Assembly: GCA_050747865.1 (NCBI GenBank)
Contig: JBOGJI010000236.1
Location: 11,487 to 75,486, forward strand
Reading direction: 5' to 3'
DNA: 64,000 nt
Origin: JBOGJI01 sp050747865
GTDB lineage: Bacteria > Acidobacteriota > Thermoanaerobaculia > Multivoradales > JAHEKO01
Each line of letters opens with the position of its first letter. Position 1 is the stretch's first letter. The notes under the pieces were generated by a model. It was not told where the DNA came from, searched no databases, and worked only from the letters and a program-made list of their open reading frames with translations. Shown here piece after piece: positions 53,199 to 61,375 of the stretch. The position numbers and the translations under genes are program-made.

Positions 53199-54661
53199 CG
53201 ACCCACCCAGACGGACTTGGTCTCGGTGTAGAAGGACAGGGCCTCGCGGCCCAGCTCGCGGCCGAAGCCGGACTGCTTGTAGCCGCCGAAGGGAGCCCCC
53301 GGGTCGTACCAGTTGTACTGGTTGATCCACACGGTGCCGGCCTCGAGCAGACGCGCCGCGCGATGGGCCTTGCCGATGTCGCGCGTCCAGACGCCGGCGG
53401 CGAGCCCGTAGATGGAGGCGTTGGCCTGGGCGATCGCCTCCTCGACGTCGTCGAAGGCGATGGTCACCAGCACCGGCCCGAAGATTTCCTCGCGGGCCAC
53501 CGTCATGTCGTTGGAGACACCGTCCAGGATCGTCGGCAACATGAAATGCCCCTTGCCGTCGACCGACGCCGCCTCGCCGCCGACCACCACCTCGGCGCCC
53601 TCCTCGCGCCCGGCCGCCACATAGCCGAGCACGCTCTCCCGCTGGCGCGCCGAGACCAGGGAGCCGAGCCGCGTCTTGGGATCCAGCGGATCGGCGGGCG
53701 CCAGGCGGCTCGTCCGCTCGATGAGCTTGTCGAGCAGCTCGTCGTGCACGCTGCGCTCGACGAACAGGCGGGAGCCAGCGGCGCAGACCTCGCCCTTGCC
53801 GTAGAAGATGCCGTTGTAGGCGCCCTTGACCGCGGCGTCGAGGTCGGCGTCGGCGAAGACGATGTTCGGCGACTTGCCGCCCAGCTCCAGGGTCAGGCGC
53901 TTGACCGTCTCGGCGGCGTCGCGCATCACCTGCTGGCCGACCTGGGTCGAGCCGGTGAACGTCACCTTGGCGACCTGCGGGTGGCGGCAGAGCGCCCCGC
54001 CCGCCTCCGACCCCGAGCCGGGCAGCACGTTGAGCACGCCCGCTGGCAGGCCGGCCTCCACGGCGAGCTCGGCGAACCGCAAGGCGGTCAGCGGCGTGTA
54101 GCTCGCCGGCTTGTGGATCACCGTGTTGCCGCAGGCCAGAGCCGGCGCGATCTTCCACGCCGCCTGGATGAGCGGGAAGTTCCAGGGAGTGATCGCCGCC
54201 ACCACGCCCATGGGCTCGCGCAGCGTGTAGGCGAGCTCGAACGGCCCGTCCACGGCCATCGCCTCACCGGTGATCTTGTCCGCCCAGCCGGCGAAGTAGC
54301 GCAGGCAGTTGATGACCATCGGCAGGTCGACGTAGCGCGACTCGAAGATCGGCTTGCCGTTGTCGAGGGTCTCGAGCCGCGCCAGCTCGTCGATCCGCGC
54401 CTCGACCGTGTCGGCGATGCGCCACAGCAGCTCGCCGCGCTGGCGCCCGGAGAGCTTGGCCCAGTCGCCGGTGAGCGCCTCGCGCGCGGCGCTCACCGCG
54501 CGGTCGACATCCGCCGCCGAGGCCGCGGCGACCTCGCACAGCGGCTCCTCGGTCGCCGGGTTCTCGGTGACGAAGCTGCCCCCCGTGGGCTCGACCCACT
54601 CGCCGCCGACGAACAGCTTGGGCGGCGGGTAGGCTGGAGATGCGGCCGTATCCACGCTCAT
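53195..54661 (-). CDS. NAD(P)-dependent aldehyde dehydrogenase
   Basis: 488 residues from ATG 54661, chosen over ATG 54682 because GGAGAGG lies just upstream. ITPWNFPLIQAAWKIAPALA, VTFTGSTQVGQQV, the general base in LELGGKSPNIVF and nucleophile Cys in KGEVCAAGSRLFVE are intact. Similar to betaine or gamma-aminobutyraldehyde dehydrogenases. In context with the PuuD-like hydrolase it may oxidise an amino- or aryl-aldehyde before CoA activation, but no CoA ligase is present. Confidence 0.92.
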   Translation of the reverse strand: MSVDTAASPAYPPPKLFVGGEWVEPTGGSFVTENPATEEPLCEVAAASAADVDRAVSAAREALTGDWAKLSGRQRGELLWRIADTVEARIDELARLETLDNGKPIFESRYVDLPMVINCLRYFAGWADKITGEAMAVDGPFELAYTLREPMGVVAAITPWNFPLIQAAWKIAPALACGNTVIHKPASYTPLTALRFAELAVEAGLPAGVLNVLPGSGSEAGGALCRHPQVAKVTFTGSTQVGQQVMRDAAETVKRLTLELGGKSPNIVFADADLDAAVKGAYNGIFYGKGEVCAAGSRLFVERSVHDELLDKLIERTSRLAPADPLDPKTRLGSLVSARQRESVLGYVAAGREEGAEVVVGGEAASVDGKGHFMLPTILDGVSNDMTVAREEIFGPVLVTIAFDDVEEAIAQANASIYGLAAGVWTRDIGKAHRAARLLEAGTVWINQYNWYDPGAPFGGYKQSGFGRELGREALSFYTETKSVWVGR

Positions 54662-54759
54662 CTTCTGCACACCTCTCCTCATTGTACCGGCCGGCGGGCA
54701 CCGCGCGGCGAAGCCGCGTGGCCCGTCGGCCGTCTCTTCGGCCGAGACAAGCTCGGCCG

Positions 54760-55584
54760 CTACGCTCCCTTGAACTCGGGAGCGCGCTTGTCGATGTAGG
54801 CCGCCAGCCCTTCCTTGGCGTCGCCGCTGGTGAACAGCTGCTGCTGCAGCTCGCGCTCGATGGCGAGCCCGCTCTCGAACGGGACCTCCCAGCCGGACTG
54901 CACCGAGCGCTTGATGCGGCCGACCGCCTTGGCGGCCTTGCCGGGCGGGCAGAACTGCCGGGCGAAAGCCTGGACCTGATCCAGGAAGTCATCGCCGTCG
55001 AAGATGCGGTTGACGATCCCCAGCTCCTCGCCGCGTTCGTACGAGACCAGCTCGCCGCTGACCATCAAGTCGATGGCGCGCGACTTGCCGACGATGCGCG
55101 ACAGGCGCTGTGTGCCGCCGGTGCCGGGCAGGACGCCGAGGTTGATCTCCGGCAGCCCCAGCTTGCCGCTGCCCTTCCTGGCGATGCGCAGGTCGGCGGC
55201 CATCGCGATCTCCAGCCCGCCGCCCACGGTGTGGCCGTTCAGGGCCGCGATCACCAGCTTCGGAGTCTGCTCCAGACGGTTCAGGGTCTCGTTGGCGTGC
55301 AGGCAGAAGTAGTACTTGAAGGTCGGATCGGACTCCTTGAGCATGGCGATGTTGGCGCCGGCGCAGAAGAACTTCTCCCCGGAGCCGGTGAGCACGATCA
55401 CGTGGACGTCGTTGTCGAACCGCGCCTCCAGGATGGCGGCGTCGAGCTGCCGCATCATCTCGTGGGTGTAGGTGTTGGCGGGCGGGTCGTCGAGGGTCAG
55501 CCACGCGACCCCCTCCCGGACTTCGTAGTGCACCAGCGTGCGCGGTTCCTGGCTCATATCGGCAGTCGGCTCGGCCATCGTCAC
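54760..55584 (-). CDS. Enoyl-CoA hydratase/isomerase (crotonase family), first gene of operon
   Basis: 274 residues from ATG 55584; ATG 55578 is equally possible, with GAGGAG upstream. FFCAGANIAMLKES, VGGGLEIAMAADLRIA (first Glu) and LGLPEINLGVLPGTGGTQRL (second Glu) make a canonical hydratase. The 98-bp gap to the aldehyde dehydrogenase contains a TCGGCCG-TCTCTT-CGGCCGA hairpin, so the two may be partly uncoupled. Confidence 0.88.
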   Translation of the reverse strand: MTMAEPTADMSQEPRTLVHYEVREGVAWLTLDDPPANTYTHEMMRQLDAAILEARFDNDVHVIVLTGSGEKFFCAGANIAMLKESDPTFKYYFCLHANETLNRLEQTPKLVIAALNGHTVGGGLEIAMAADLRIARKGSGKLGLPEINLGVLPGTGGTQRLSRIVGKSRAIDLMVSGELVSYERGEELGIVNRIFDGDDFLDQVQAFARQFCPPGKAAKAVGRIKRSVQSGWEVPFESGLAIERELQQQLFTSGDAKEGLAAYIDKRAPEFKGA

Positions 55585-55769
55585 TCCTCGAACAGCGGGT
55601 TGAATGTTGGAACTAGGGTTTCAGCAACTGGGCCCTGAGCAGCCCGGCTTGAGAGCCATTGTGTCATGGCACCGGGCGGTGCGGCAACCGAAGCGGATAC
55701 CGTCAGCAACGGTTCGCGAGGCGTGATACGGCGTGTTGAGGGCTTCGATTCCCTGGCGCGGGGCGGATG

Positions 55770-57017
55770 TCACGCCAGGACCTGCACCTCGGGGATGGCG
55801 ACCACGAACTGGCCTCCCCATTCTTGTACGCCCGACATCTGCTCGACCACCTCGTCCCTGAGGTTCCAGGGCAGGATCAGGATGTAGTCGGGCCGGGTGT
55901 CGAAGATGCGCTCGGGCGGATGGATCGGAATGCGTGTCCCGGGGAGCAGGTGTCCCTGCTTGTGCGGCGAGATATCGACCGTGTAGTCGAGGGTCTCGAC
56001 CCCGATTCCGCAATAGTTGAGCAAGGTGTTCCCTTTCGCCGGAGCGCCATAGCCGACGATGCGTTTACCTTCCCCCTTTGCCTTTGCCAGGAAGCCCAGG
56101 AGCTTGCGCTTGGTCGCCCGCACCCGCGCGTCGAAGGCGCGATAGGTCTCGAGGTCCGCGAGCCCGAACGTCTCCTCGCGCGCCAGCAGCTCGACCACCC
56201 TCTCTCCCCCCTGCCCGGGCTCATCGTCCGCTCCCTCGCCGGCGCGCCGCGCGTAGATGCGCAGCGATCCGCCATGGGTATGTAGCTCCTCGACGTCGAA
56301 CACTTCCAGCCCGTGATGCGCGAGGACCCGGCGCACCGTGCCGAAGGAGAAGTACGAATAGTGCTCGTGATAGATGGTGTCGAACTGATTCTCCGCCATC
56401 AGCCGCATCAGGTGCGGGAACTCCATCGTCAGCACGCCTTGCTCCGCGAGCACGGTGCTCAGGCCGCCGACGAAGTTGTTGAGGTCCGGCACGTGAGCCA
56501 GCACATTGTTGCCGATCAGGAGATCCGCCCGCCACCCCTCGGCCGCCAGCTCCCGTGCTATGGCCTCGTCAAAGAAGCGCACTCGCGTCGGGACTCCCGC
56601 CTCCTCCGCCGCCCGCGCGACGTTCGCCGCAGGCTCGATACCGAGCACGGGGACGCCGCGATCGCGGAAGGAGCGCAGCAGGTAGCCGTCGTTGCTCGCC
56701 ACCTCCACCACCCGTGACGTGGCGTCGTAGCGGAAGCGCTCGATCATCGAATCGACGAAGTTCTGCGCATGCTCGAGCCACGTGCGCGAATACGAGGAGA
56801 AATACGCGTATTCGCTGAACAGCTCCTGTGGCTTCAAGACCTCAAGGATTTGTACCAGGTAGCAGGAGCCGCAGACATAGGCGACCAGCGGGTAGAAGAC
56901 ATCGGGCAAGTGCGCCTTCTCGGGTGGCACGTAGGCATTCGCCGGCGGCGACAGCCCCAGGTCGGCGAACGTCTCGGTCAACTCGGCGCAGCAGAAGCGG
57001 CAAAACTTCTCGATCAC
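55770..57017 (-). CDS. SAM-dependent C-methyltransferase of the NDP-sugar type
   Basis: 415 residues from GTG 57017. The N-terminal zinc-type domain has Cys pairs (CRFCCAEL, YVCGSCYLVQ); the class I methyltransferase core shows RVVEVASNDGYLLRSF and LLIGNNVLAHVPDL; FPHLMRLMAENQFDTIYHEH and the C-terminal VGYGAPAKGNTLLNYCGI complete the Methyltransf_13/12/14 architecture typical of sugar C-methylation such as TylC3. GTG 57017 lies at the predicted transcript 5' end; the open frame extends upstream into the promoter, so 57023 (GTG) is the only other choice. Confidence 0.88.
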   Translation of the reverse strand: MIEKFCRFCCAELTETFADLGLSPPANAYVPPEKAHLPDVFYPLVAYVCGSCYLVQILEVLKPQELFSEYAYFSSYSRTWLEHAQNFVDSMIERFRYDATSRVVEVASNDGYLLRSFRDRGVPVLGIEPAANVARAAEEAGVPTRVRFFDEAIARELAAEGWRADLLIGNNVLAHVPDLNNFVGGLSTVLAEQGVLTMEFPHLMRLMAENQFDTIYHEHYSYFSFGTVRRVLAHHGLEVFDVEELHTHGGSLRIYARRAGEGADDEPGQGGERVVELLAREETFGLADLETYRAFDARVRATKRKLLGFLAKAKGEGKRIVGYGAPAKGNTLLNYCGIGVETLDYTVDISPHKQGHLLPGTRIPIHPPERIFDTRPDYILILPWNLRDEVVEQMSGVQEWGGQFVVAIPEVQVLA

Positions 57018-57054
57018 AACCACAAAGTTACAACTACGACCAAGCAAGGGTCAA
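57018..57054 (-). promoter_or_regulatory. Promoter with TGGTTGT motif, copy A
   Basis: Minus strand: TTGACC (57054-57049), 18-bp spacer, TAACTT (57030-57025), start about 57018. It carries TAGTTGTAACTTTGTGGTTG, matching copies at 60.67 and 63.51 kb. Confidence 0.65.
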
Positions 57055-57086
57055 GAGCCGATGGACGCGAACGCGTGCCGCGGTCA

Positions 57087-57151
57087 CGGTCTCGCGCTCA
57101 GCCGCCGTCAGCCGGGTGCCGACCCATCAGAACGGGGTGCTGTCGGCGCTC
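57087..57151. repeat. 65-bp direct repeat, copy 1
   Basis: Aligns without gaps to 60741-60805; 55 of 65 bases match by hand count. It covers the stop codon and last 17 codons of the GT-C gene and gives it the C-terminal tail HPVLMGRHPADGG. Confidence 0.8.
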
Positions 57152-58858
57152 CCTTCGGGCAGCACCTCTTCGGGCACCTTTTCGGGGATCGATCGGCTCC
57201 GGGAACGTCAGGGCCAGCCGAAGGTTCTCGAAGAAACGGTGACGATTGAACACCTTCCGCTCGATGACCTCGATGCTGGCCAGGTTGGCGCTCACCCAAG
57301 GCGGCGCGATGCCCGACTCGACGGCCCGCCGGAACGACCCGATGCGCGGACGGTTGTCGGCCGCGAGCTCGATGTGACCGATGGCCCGCGCCATCGGCAC
57401 GAGGTCCCACTTGTGTCCAGGCCGGTCATGCGGCACCTTGGCGCGCGCCAGGAACGGCTCCGTCAGGCCGAGACTGTGTATGGCCCGTTCCTGTGCTCGG
57501 CCGTAGAGCCCCGCGCACCAGAAATCGACCACGAGCCCGCGATGCGGCGGCTGCGCCGCCGACACGGCGGCCTCGCGGTACGACGTCTTCCTATCGACCT
57601 TGTCGCAGCCGCCCCACGGCGGACACGCGAGGTCCGGGTGATGGCGATGAGCCGCGGCATCGTTGATCAAGACCGGCCTCCGGCTGGGCCCCTTGTCGGG
57701 TCTCACGACCTGGATCGGGGACCCGAGAGTGCCGAGAATCGGATGGCGATCGAGCTGACGCGGGTAGCGCGTGAAGACGGCGCCCATCACCAACAGCGCG
57801 GCGACGACTGGTGCGACACGCGGCACGCGCCAGCGGATCCGGGCCACGAGGTGCTCCGGCAGCCCGGCCGTAGCCGCCACGGCGAGGCAAACCGGGAACG
57901 CGAGATAGCGATAGTGCCGAGAATCCCCACCGATCTTGACGACGAAGGCCGTGACCGAGGCCGCGAGACAAATCAGCACGACACGCTCGGGTAGGTGCAA
58001 GGGCGGCCTCGCGAAACCGCGCCGTGCGGCGGCGCGATCGCTCCACGCGAGCAGCCCGAAGCCGGTCGCGGCGGCGCCGAGCAGCCAGTGCAGGCCGTAG
58101 GCGTTGGCCGTGTCGAGGAGATAGACCACACCCTGCCGGAGCAAGTTGACGTTCTTCAGATAGAAGGTGTTAGGCAGCAGCTCGGCGTAGTACCAGATGC
58201 GCAAGGCGATCCAGGTGCCCGTCGTGAGCAGCGTCGAGAGCAGGAGGGCCCAGGGCACCCGCCGGGTGCGCCAGCCGCACCAGGCCACGAGCAGCAGCCA
58301 TGGCACCGCCAGCTCGGGCCGAACCAGCGGACCCAGGCCGGCTGCCAGCTGCGGCCAGCGATCCTGAGGGCGAAACACGACGAGTGCGAACACCGCCGCC
58401 ATCACTTGCACGAGGGGAGTCTCGACGCCCGAGGTGAAGTAGCAAAGCACGGCGTAGTTGGTAGCCAGAAGCAGCAGCGGCAAGGAGAACGGCGCGACGC
58501 CCTGCGGCGCCACATGGCGGTTGACGCGCACGAGCAGCGCCCAGAACGCCACGCATGACAGCACGCCCAGCACGCGGACGGCGAGCCACCACCCAGAACC
58601 GACCGCCCTCGCCACGAGGAGCGTCAGCATCCAGAGAGGGCTGCTGAACCCCTCGACGTATTCGCCAGCGTTGTAGACCAGGCCGCGGCCCGCATAGAGC
58701 GCGTTGTCGACGAAGCGAAAGTAGACGAACGAGTCGTCGATCAGCCAGGAGTACTGAACGGTCAGGACGACGAGCACGAAGAGCGCCAGCCACTCCGCCG
58801 CCGTCCGGCGCAGGCGAGGCGAGCTCGGGGCCAGGTCGGGGCGGCCCCCGTCAATCAT
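57098..58858 (-). CDS. GT-C fold membrane glycosyltransferase-like protein
   Basis: 586 residues from ATG 58858 (8-bp overlap with the upstream gene; ATG 58915 is an alternative). Helix 1 is followed by SWLIDDSFVYFRFVDNALYA, the acidic first loop of GT-C enzymes, and about ten membrane helices. A soluble C-terminal part contains LVVDFWCAGLYGRAQERA and ends in the repeat-encoded tail HPVLMGRHPADGG, which is not expected of the family. Probably moves a sugar from a polyprenyl carrier at the outer face of the membrane. It lies between the oxidoreductase pair and the C-methyltransferase. Confidence 0.75.
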   Translation of the reverse strand: MIDGGRPDLAPSSPRLRRTAAEWLALFVLVVLTVQYSWLIDDSFVYFRFVDNALYAGRGLVYNAGEYVEGFSSPLWMLTLLVARAVGSGWWLAVRVLGVLSCVAFWALLVRVNRHVAPQGVAPFSLPLLLLATNYAVLCYFTSGVETPLVQVMAAVFALVVFRPQDRWPQLAAGLGPLVRPELAVPWLLLVAWCGWRTRRVPWALLLSTLLTTGTWIALRIWYYAELLPNTFYLKNVNLLRQGVVYLLDTANAYGLHWLLGAAATGFGLLAWSDRAAARRGFARPPLHLPERVVLICLAASVTAFVVKIGGDSRHYRYLAFPVCLAVAATAGLPEHLVARIRWRVPRVAPVVAALLVMGAVFTRYPRQLDRHPILGTLGSPIQVVRPDKGPSRRPVLINDAAAHRHHPDLACPPWGGCDKVDRKTSYREAAVSAAQPPHRGLVVDFWCAGLYGRAQERAIHSLGLTEPFLARAKVPHDRPGHKWDLVPMARAIGHIELAADNRPRIGSFRRAVESGIAPPWVSANLASIEVIERKVFNRHRFFENLRLALTFPEPIDPRKGARRGAARRERRQHPVLMGRHPADGG

Positions 58859-59216
58859 CGAAGCGTGCGAGCGGGTTGTTGCACGGTGTGATGGACGGGG
58901 CGTAGAAGCCGACATACGAAATGAGGCGGGATTCGTCGGCGTCGAACCTGAAGAAGTCGGTCGAGAGCAGAAACTGTGCCCGAACGCGATCGGGCCACCG
59001 GTCGCGTCCGGGCAACCGCCCGACGTAGCGCCGATAGTCCGTCTCGAACGCGTCCAGCGCGGCAGGATCGAGGTTCAGATATGCGAATGCGGCTTGCCTC
59101 GCCTCGTCGCTTTCCGTTGGTGACGCTCGCCGGCGCCTCCATAGCGACACGCCGAGAAGCGGCACCCCGACGGCCACGCCGAGCAGCTGCAGGAGACGGC
59201 GGCGAGTGAGCGCCAT
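58851..59216 (-). CDS. Small Tat-exported partner subunit of the GMC oxidoreductase (gluconate dehydrogenase subunit 3-like)
   Basis: 121 residues. The N-terminus TRRRLLQLLGVAVGVPLLG is a twin-arginine signal. The rest (AFAYLNLDPAALDAFETDYR, LLSTDFFRFDADES) resembles the small Tat-signal subunits that accompany flavin dehydrogenases and carry them across the membrane folded. One bp separates it from the GMC stop. The ending CNNPLARFDD fits such subunits. Function by association. Confidence 0.7.
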   Translation of the reverse strand: MALTRRRLLQLLGVAVGVPLLGVSLWRRRRASPTESDEARQAAFAYLNLDPAALDAFETDYRRYVGRLPGRDRWPDRVRAQFLLSTDFFRFDADESRLISYVGFYAPSITPCNNPLARFDD

Positions 59217-59217
59217 G

Positions 59218-60663
59218 TCAGGCCGCGCCTCCGGACCTCAACAGCTTGTCGGCCGCTCGCAGAGACAGCGCCGCGATCGTCAGCGTGGGATTGGCCGGCG
59301 CCGCGGTCGGAAACGTGCTGCTGCCCAGGACGAGGAGATTGCGAACGCGGTGGTGCACGAGGCCGGCGTCGACGACGCCGTCCGCGGCAGTGCGTCCCAT
59401 CGGGGTGGTGCACTGGATGTGGGCTTCGGTCGCGCCCCGATCGCGCCAGATCTCGAACCGCTCCACCGGCAGAGCGGCGAGCACGCGCGTCAGATTGGCT
59501 GCGAGCGCGGCGATGCCGCGCTCGGCATACGCGGAGTGGCGCTTGAACTCCACTGCCGGCTGCTCCGCGTCGGCATCGTCAACGGTGACGCGATTGTCGG
59601 CCTGCGGCAGATCCTCGTAGATGAACTGCAAGTGCAGCTGCTCGCGCCATCTGCCCCGTTCGTGCCGGAGCTCCGGGACGTTCCAGGTCTCCATCATGGC
59701 GGCCGCGCGATCGCGTCGATGATCGCCGCCGTACAGCATGTAGCCAAGGCCCGTGATGCTGGTGCTGCCCTGGAAATTGTCGACTCCGTCGAGCATGACG
59801 TCGACCGCGACCGAGACCTGTTCGACGAGGCCGCGTCCGACCTTGTCGTCGGTCAGGTCCGATCGCAGGAGGAGGTAGGGGTTGAAGATCGCGTTCGCCC
59901 CAAGGCCCGCGAGCTCCGTGGGGACGAAGTGGTCGGCGCCGCCTCGCCGGTAGCGGATCCCCGTCAGCGTGCTGCCGGCGACTTCGACGGCTTGGACATG
60001 TGCGCCCGTGAGCAGCGTGACACGCGGATCCCGATAGAGATGCGTCAGCTCATTGAGAATGGTGAACTTCGAGTCGATGGGGCACTTATGGCAAATCCCG
60101 TTCGCACAGCAACGCGGACGGCCCGAAGGCAGTGCGCGGCTCGGACGCGCCGCCGGCTGCTGAAAGAAGCGATCGGGGAAGTGCCGCTTGAACAAGCGAT
60201 CGGGATCGGTGAAACGGTGCGGCGGCAGCGGGTAGGGACGGCTGCGCGGGTATGGCGAGCCGTCGGCGGGACCCGAGACCGCCATGATCTCCTCGGCGTC
60301 GCAGTAGTACTCCTCCAGATCCTCGTACACCACGGGCCAGTCGCGACCGACTCCGTATAGGGAATGAAGGCGGAAGTCCTCGGGCAGCATACGCGGTGTG
60401 CACGCCCACCAGCAGTTGGATCCTCCGCCGAAGGCCAGACGAAACGTCCACTTCTTCCACGGGCTGCGGTTCCGGAAGCTCCTGTCGGCCGCTCTTCTGA
60501 GTCCACGGTCGTGCTCAGTGTGCCATCGATGGGAGTACATCTCGCCGCGCTCGAGCACGAGCACGCGGGTCCGGCGGCCGGCCCGTTCGAGATACCGGTG
60601 CAGGAAGAACGTCGCGGCGAACCCGGTGCCCACGAGTACGAGATCGTAGGCGCCTTCTAGCAT
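59218..60663 (-). CDS. GMC-family FAD oxidoreductase
   Basis: 481 residues from ATG 60663; ATG 60675 (four residues longer) lies inside the promoter motif. FAD Rossmann motif YDLVLVGTGFAATFFLHRYL, GGSNCWWACTPRMLPEDF, a Cys cluster RCCANGICHKCPIDSKF and the C-terminal VLGSSTFPTAAPANPTLTIAALS with catalytic-region Asn. Such enzymes oxidise sugars or alcohols and pass electrons to a cytochrome or quinone. No signal peptide of its own; the Tat partner downstream could export it. No cytochrome subunit is present. Confidence 0.85.
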   Translation of the reverse strand: MLEGAYDLVLVGTGFAATFFLHRYLERAGRRTRVLVLERGEMYSHRWHTEHDRGLRRAADRSFRNRSPWKKWTFRLAFGGGSNCWWACTPRMLPEDFRLHSLYGVGRDWPVVYEDLEEYYCDAEEIMAVSGPADGSPYPRSRPYPLPPHRFTDPDRLFKRHFPDRFFQQPAARPSRALPSGRPRCCANGICHKCPIDSKFTILNELTHLYRDPRVTLLTGAHVQAVEVAGSTLTGIRYRRGGADHFVPTELAGLGANAIFNPYLLLRSDLTDDKVGRGLVEQVSVAVDVMLDGVDNFQGSTSITGLGYMLYGGDHRRDRAAAMMETWNVPELRHERGRWREQLHLQFIYEDLPQADNRVTVDDADAEQPAVEFKRHSAYAERGIAALAANLTRVLAALPVERFEIWRDRGATEAHIQCTTPMGRTAADGVVDAGLVHHRVRNLLVLGSSTFPTAAPANPTLTIAALSLRAADKLLRSGGAA

Positions 60664-60690
60664 GGATACAACCATATTGTTACAACCAAA
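60663..60690 (-). promoter_or_regulatory. Promoter with TGGTTGT motif, copy B
   Basis: Minus strand TGGTTGTAACAATATGGTTG, with TAACAA at 60682-60677 as -10. The -35 position (18 bp upstream) has no good match. The ATG at 60663 would follow the start by about 7 nt. Confidence 0.5.
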
Positions 60691-60740
60691 AGCTTACAAA
60701 GAAAGCGCGAAACCGGGACGGGGCGAGCGCCCCGCGCTTG

Positions 60741-60805
60741 CGGTGTCGCGCTCAGCCGCCGTCGCGGGAGTGCCGACCCATCAAAACGGCGTGCCGTCGC
60801 CGCTC
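60741..60805. repeat. 65-bp direct repeat, copy 2
   Basis: Second copy of the 57087-57151 element. It covers the stop codon and last 17 codons of the MerR-like gene, giving the tail HAVLMGRHSRDGG. In both copies the TGGTTGT motif follows at nearly the same distance. Confidence 0.8.
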
Positions 60806-61291
60806 GCTGTCGAGGGCTCGGCCTCGATCGCTGACGAACGCGAGGATCTCGCGCATGTCGAGCACTAGAGAGAGCGCAGGCGTCTCCGGGCGCGTCAGAA
60901 TGTGGGCCAGGTCTTTCTGGTTGCGGATGCAAATTGCGCGCTCGTGGACTACGACGTAGCGCGCCGTCTCGAGTTCCCTGTCGACCTGCTTGAGCGTGTC
61001 CAGCAAGGAGCGCAGCGTCGCCACCGACACGCCCTGCTCCCGTAGGGAGCGGGCGATCCGCAGGCGGAGGACGTCGGCGAACCCGTACCGGCGCTCCCGC
61101 CCCCTGCCCCTGCCGGCGCCCTTGAAGACGCTCGGCCGCAAGAACCCCGTACGGCCCCAGGAATCCACCGTGAAAAAGGGAACGTCGCTGAGCCACGCCG
61201 CTTCCCGCGAGGTGAATCCCTCGCCGCCGTCTTCTCCGCCTGACCTCGCCGGCGGGGTCGCTTCTTCGGCTGTCGGTCCGGTTCGCCTCAT
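60752..61291 (-). CDS. MerR-like transcriptional regulator
   Basis: 179 residues from ATG 61291 (GGGGAG upstream; the frame is open to 61363). FTSREAAWLSDVPFFTVDSW and GFLRPS are the winged helix-turn-helix, followed by RRYGFADVLRLRIARSLREQ and a coiled segment SVATLRSLLDTLKQVDRELE. The C-terminal effector part is short and ends in the repeat-encoded tail. It directly follows the DUF3604 gene and precedes copy B of the shared promoter motif, so it is the obvious candidate regulator of this accessory block. Confidence 0.75.
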   Translation of the reverse strand: MRRTGPTAEEATPPARSGGEDGGEGFTSREAAWLSDVPFFTVDSWGRTGFLRPSVFKGAGRGRGRERRYGFADVLRLRIARSLREQGVSVATLRSLLDTLKQVDRELETARYVVVHERAICIRNQKDLAHILTRPETPALSLVLDMREILAFVSDRGRALDSERRRHAVLMGRHSRDGG

Positions 61292-61375
61292 CGCTCCCCG
61301 AGACGAGATGTTCGCGGTGGCATCTGCACCATCGTATCGCCAGCATACAGGAGCCCGCCACACGTCCGGCCGGCT

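Noticed and set aside
51975..54158. 727-residue thiolase with N-terminal extension
   Set aside because: The extension is the aldehyde dehydrogenase gene read in another frame; GTG 53198 is the start.
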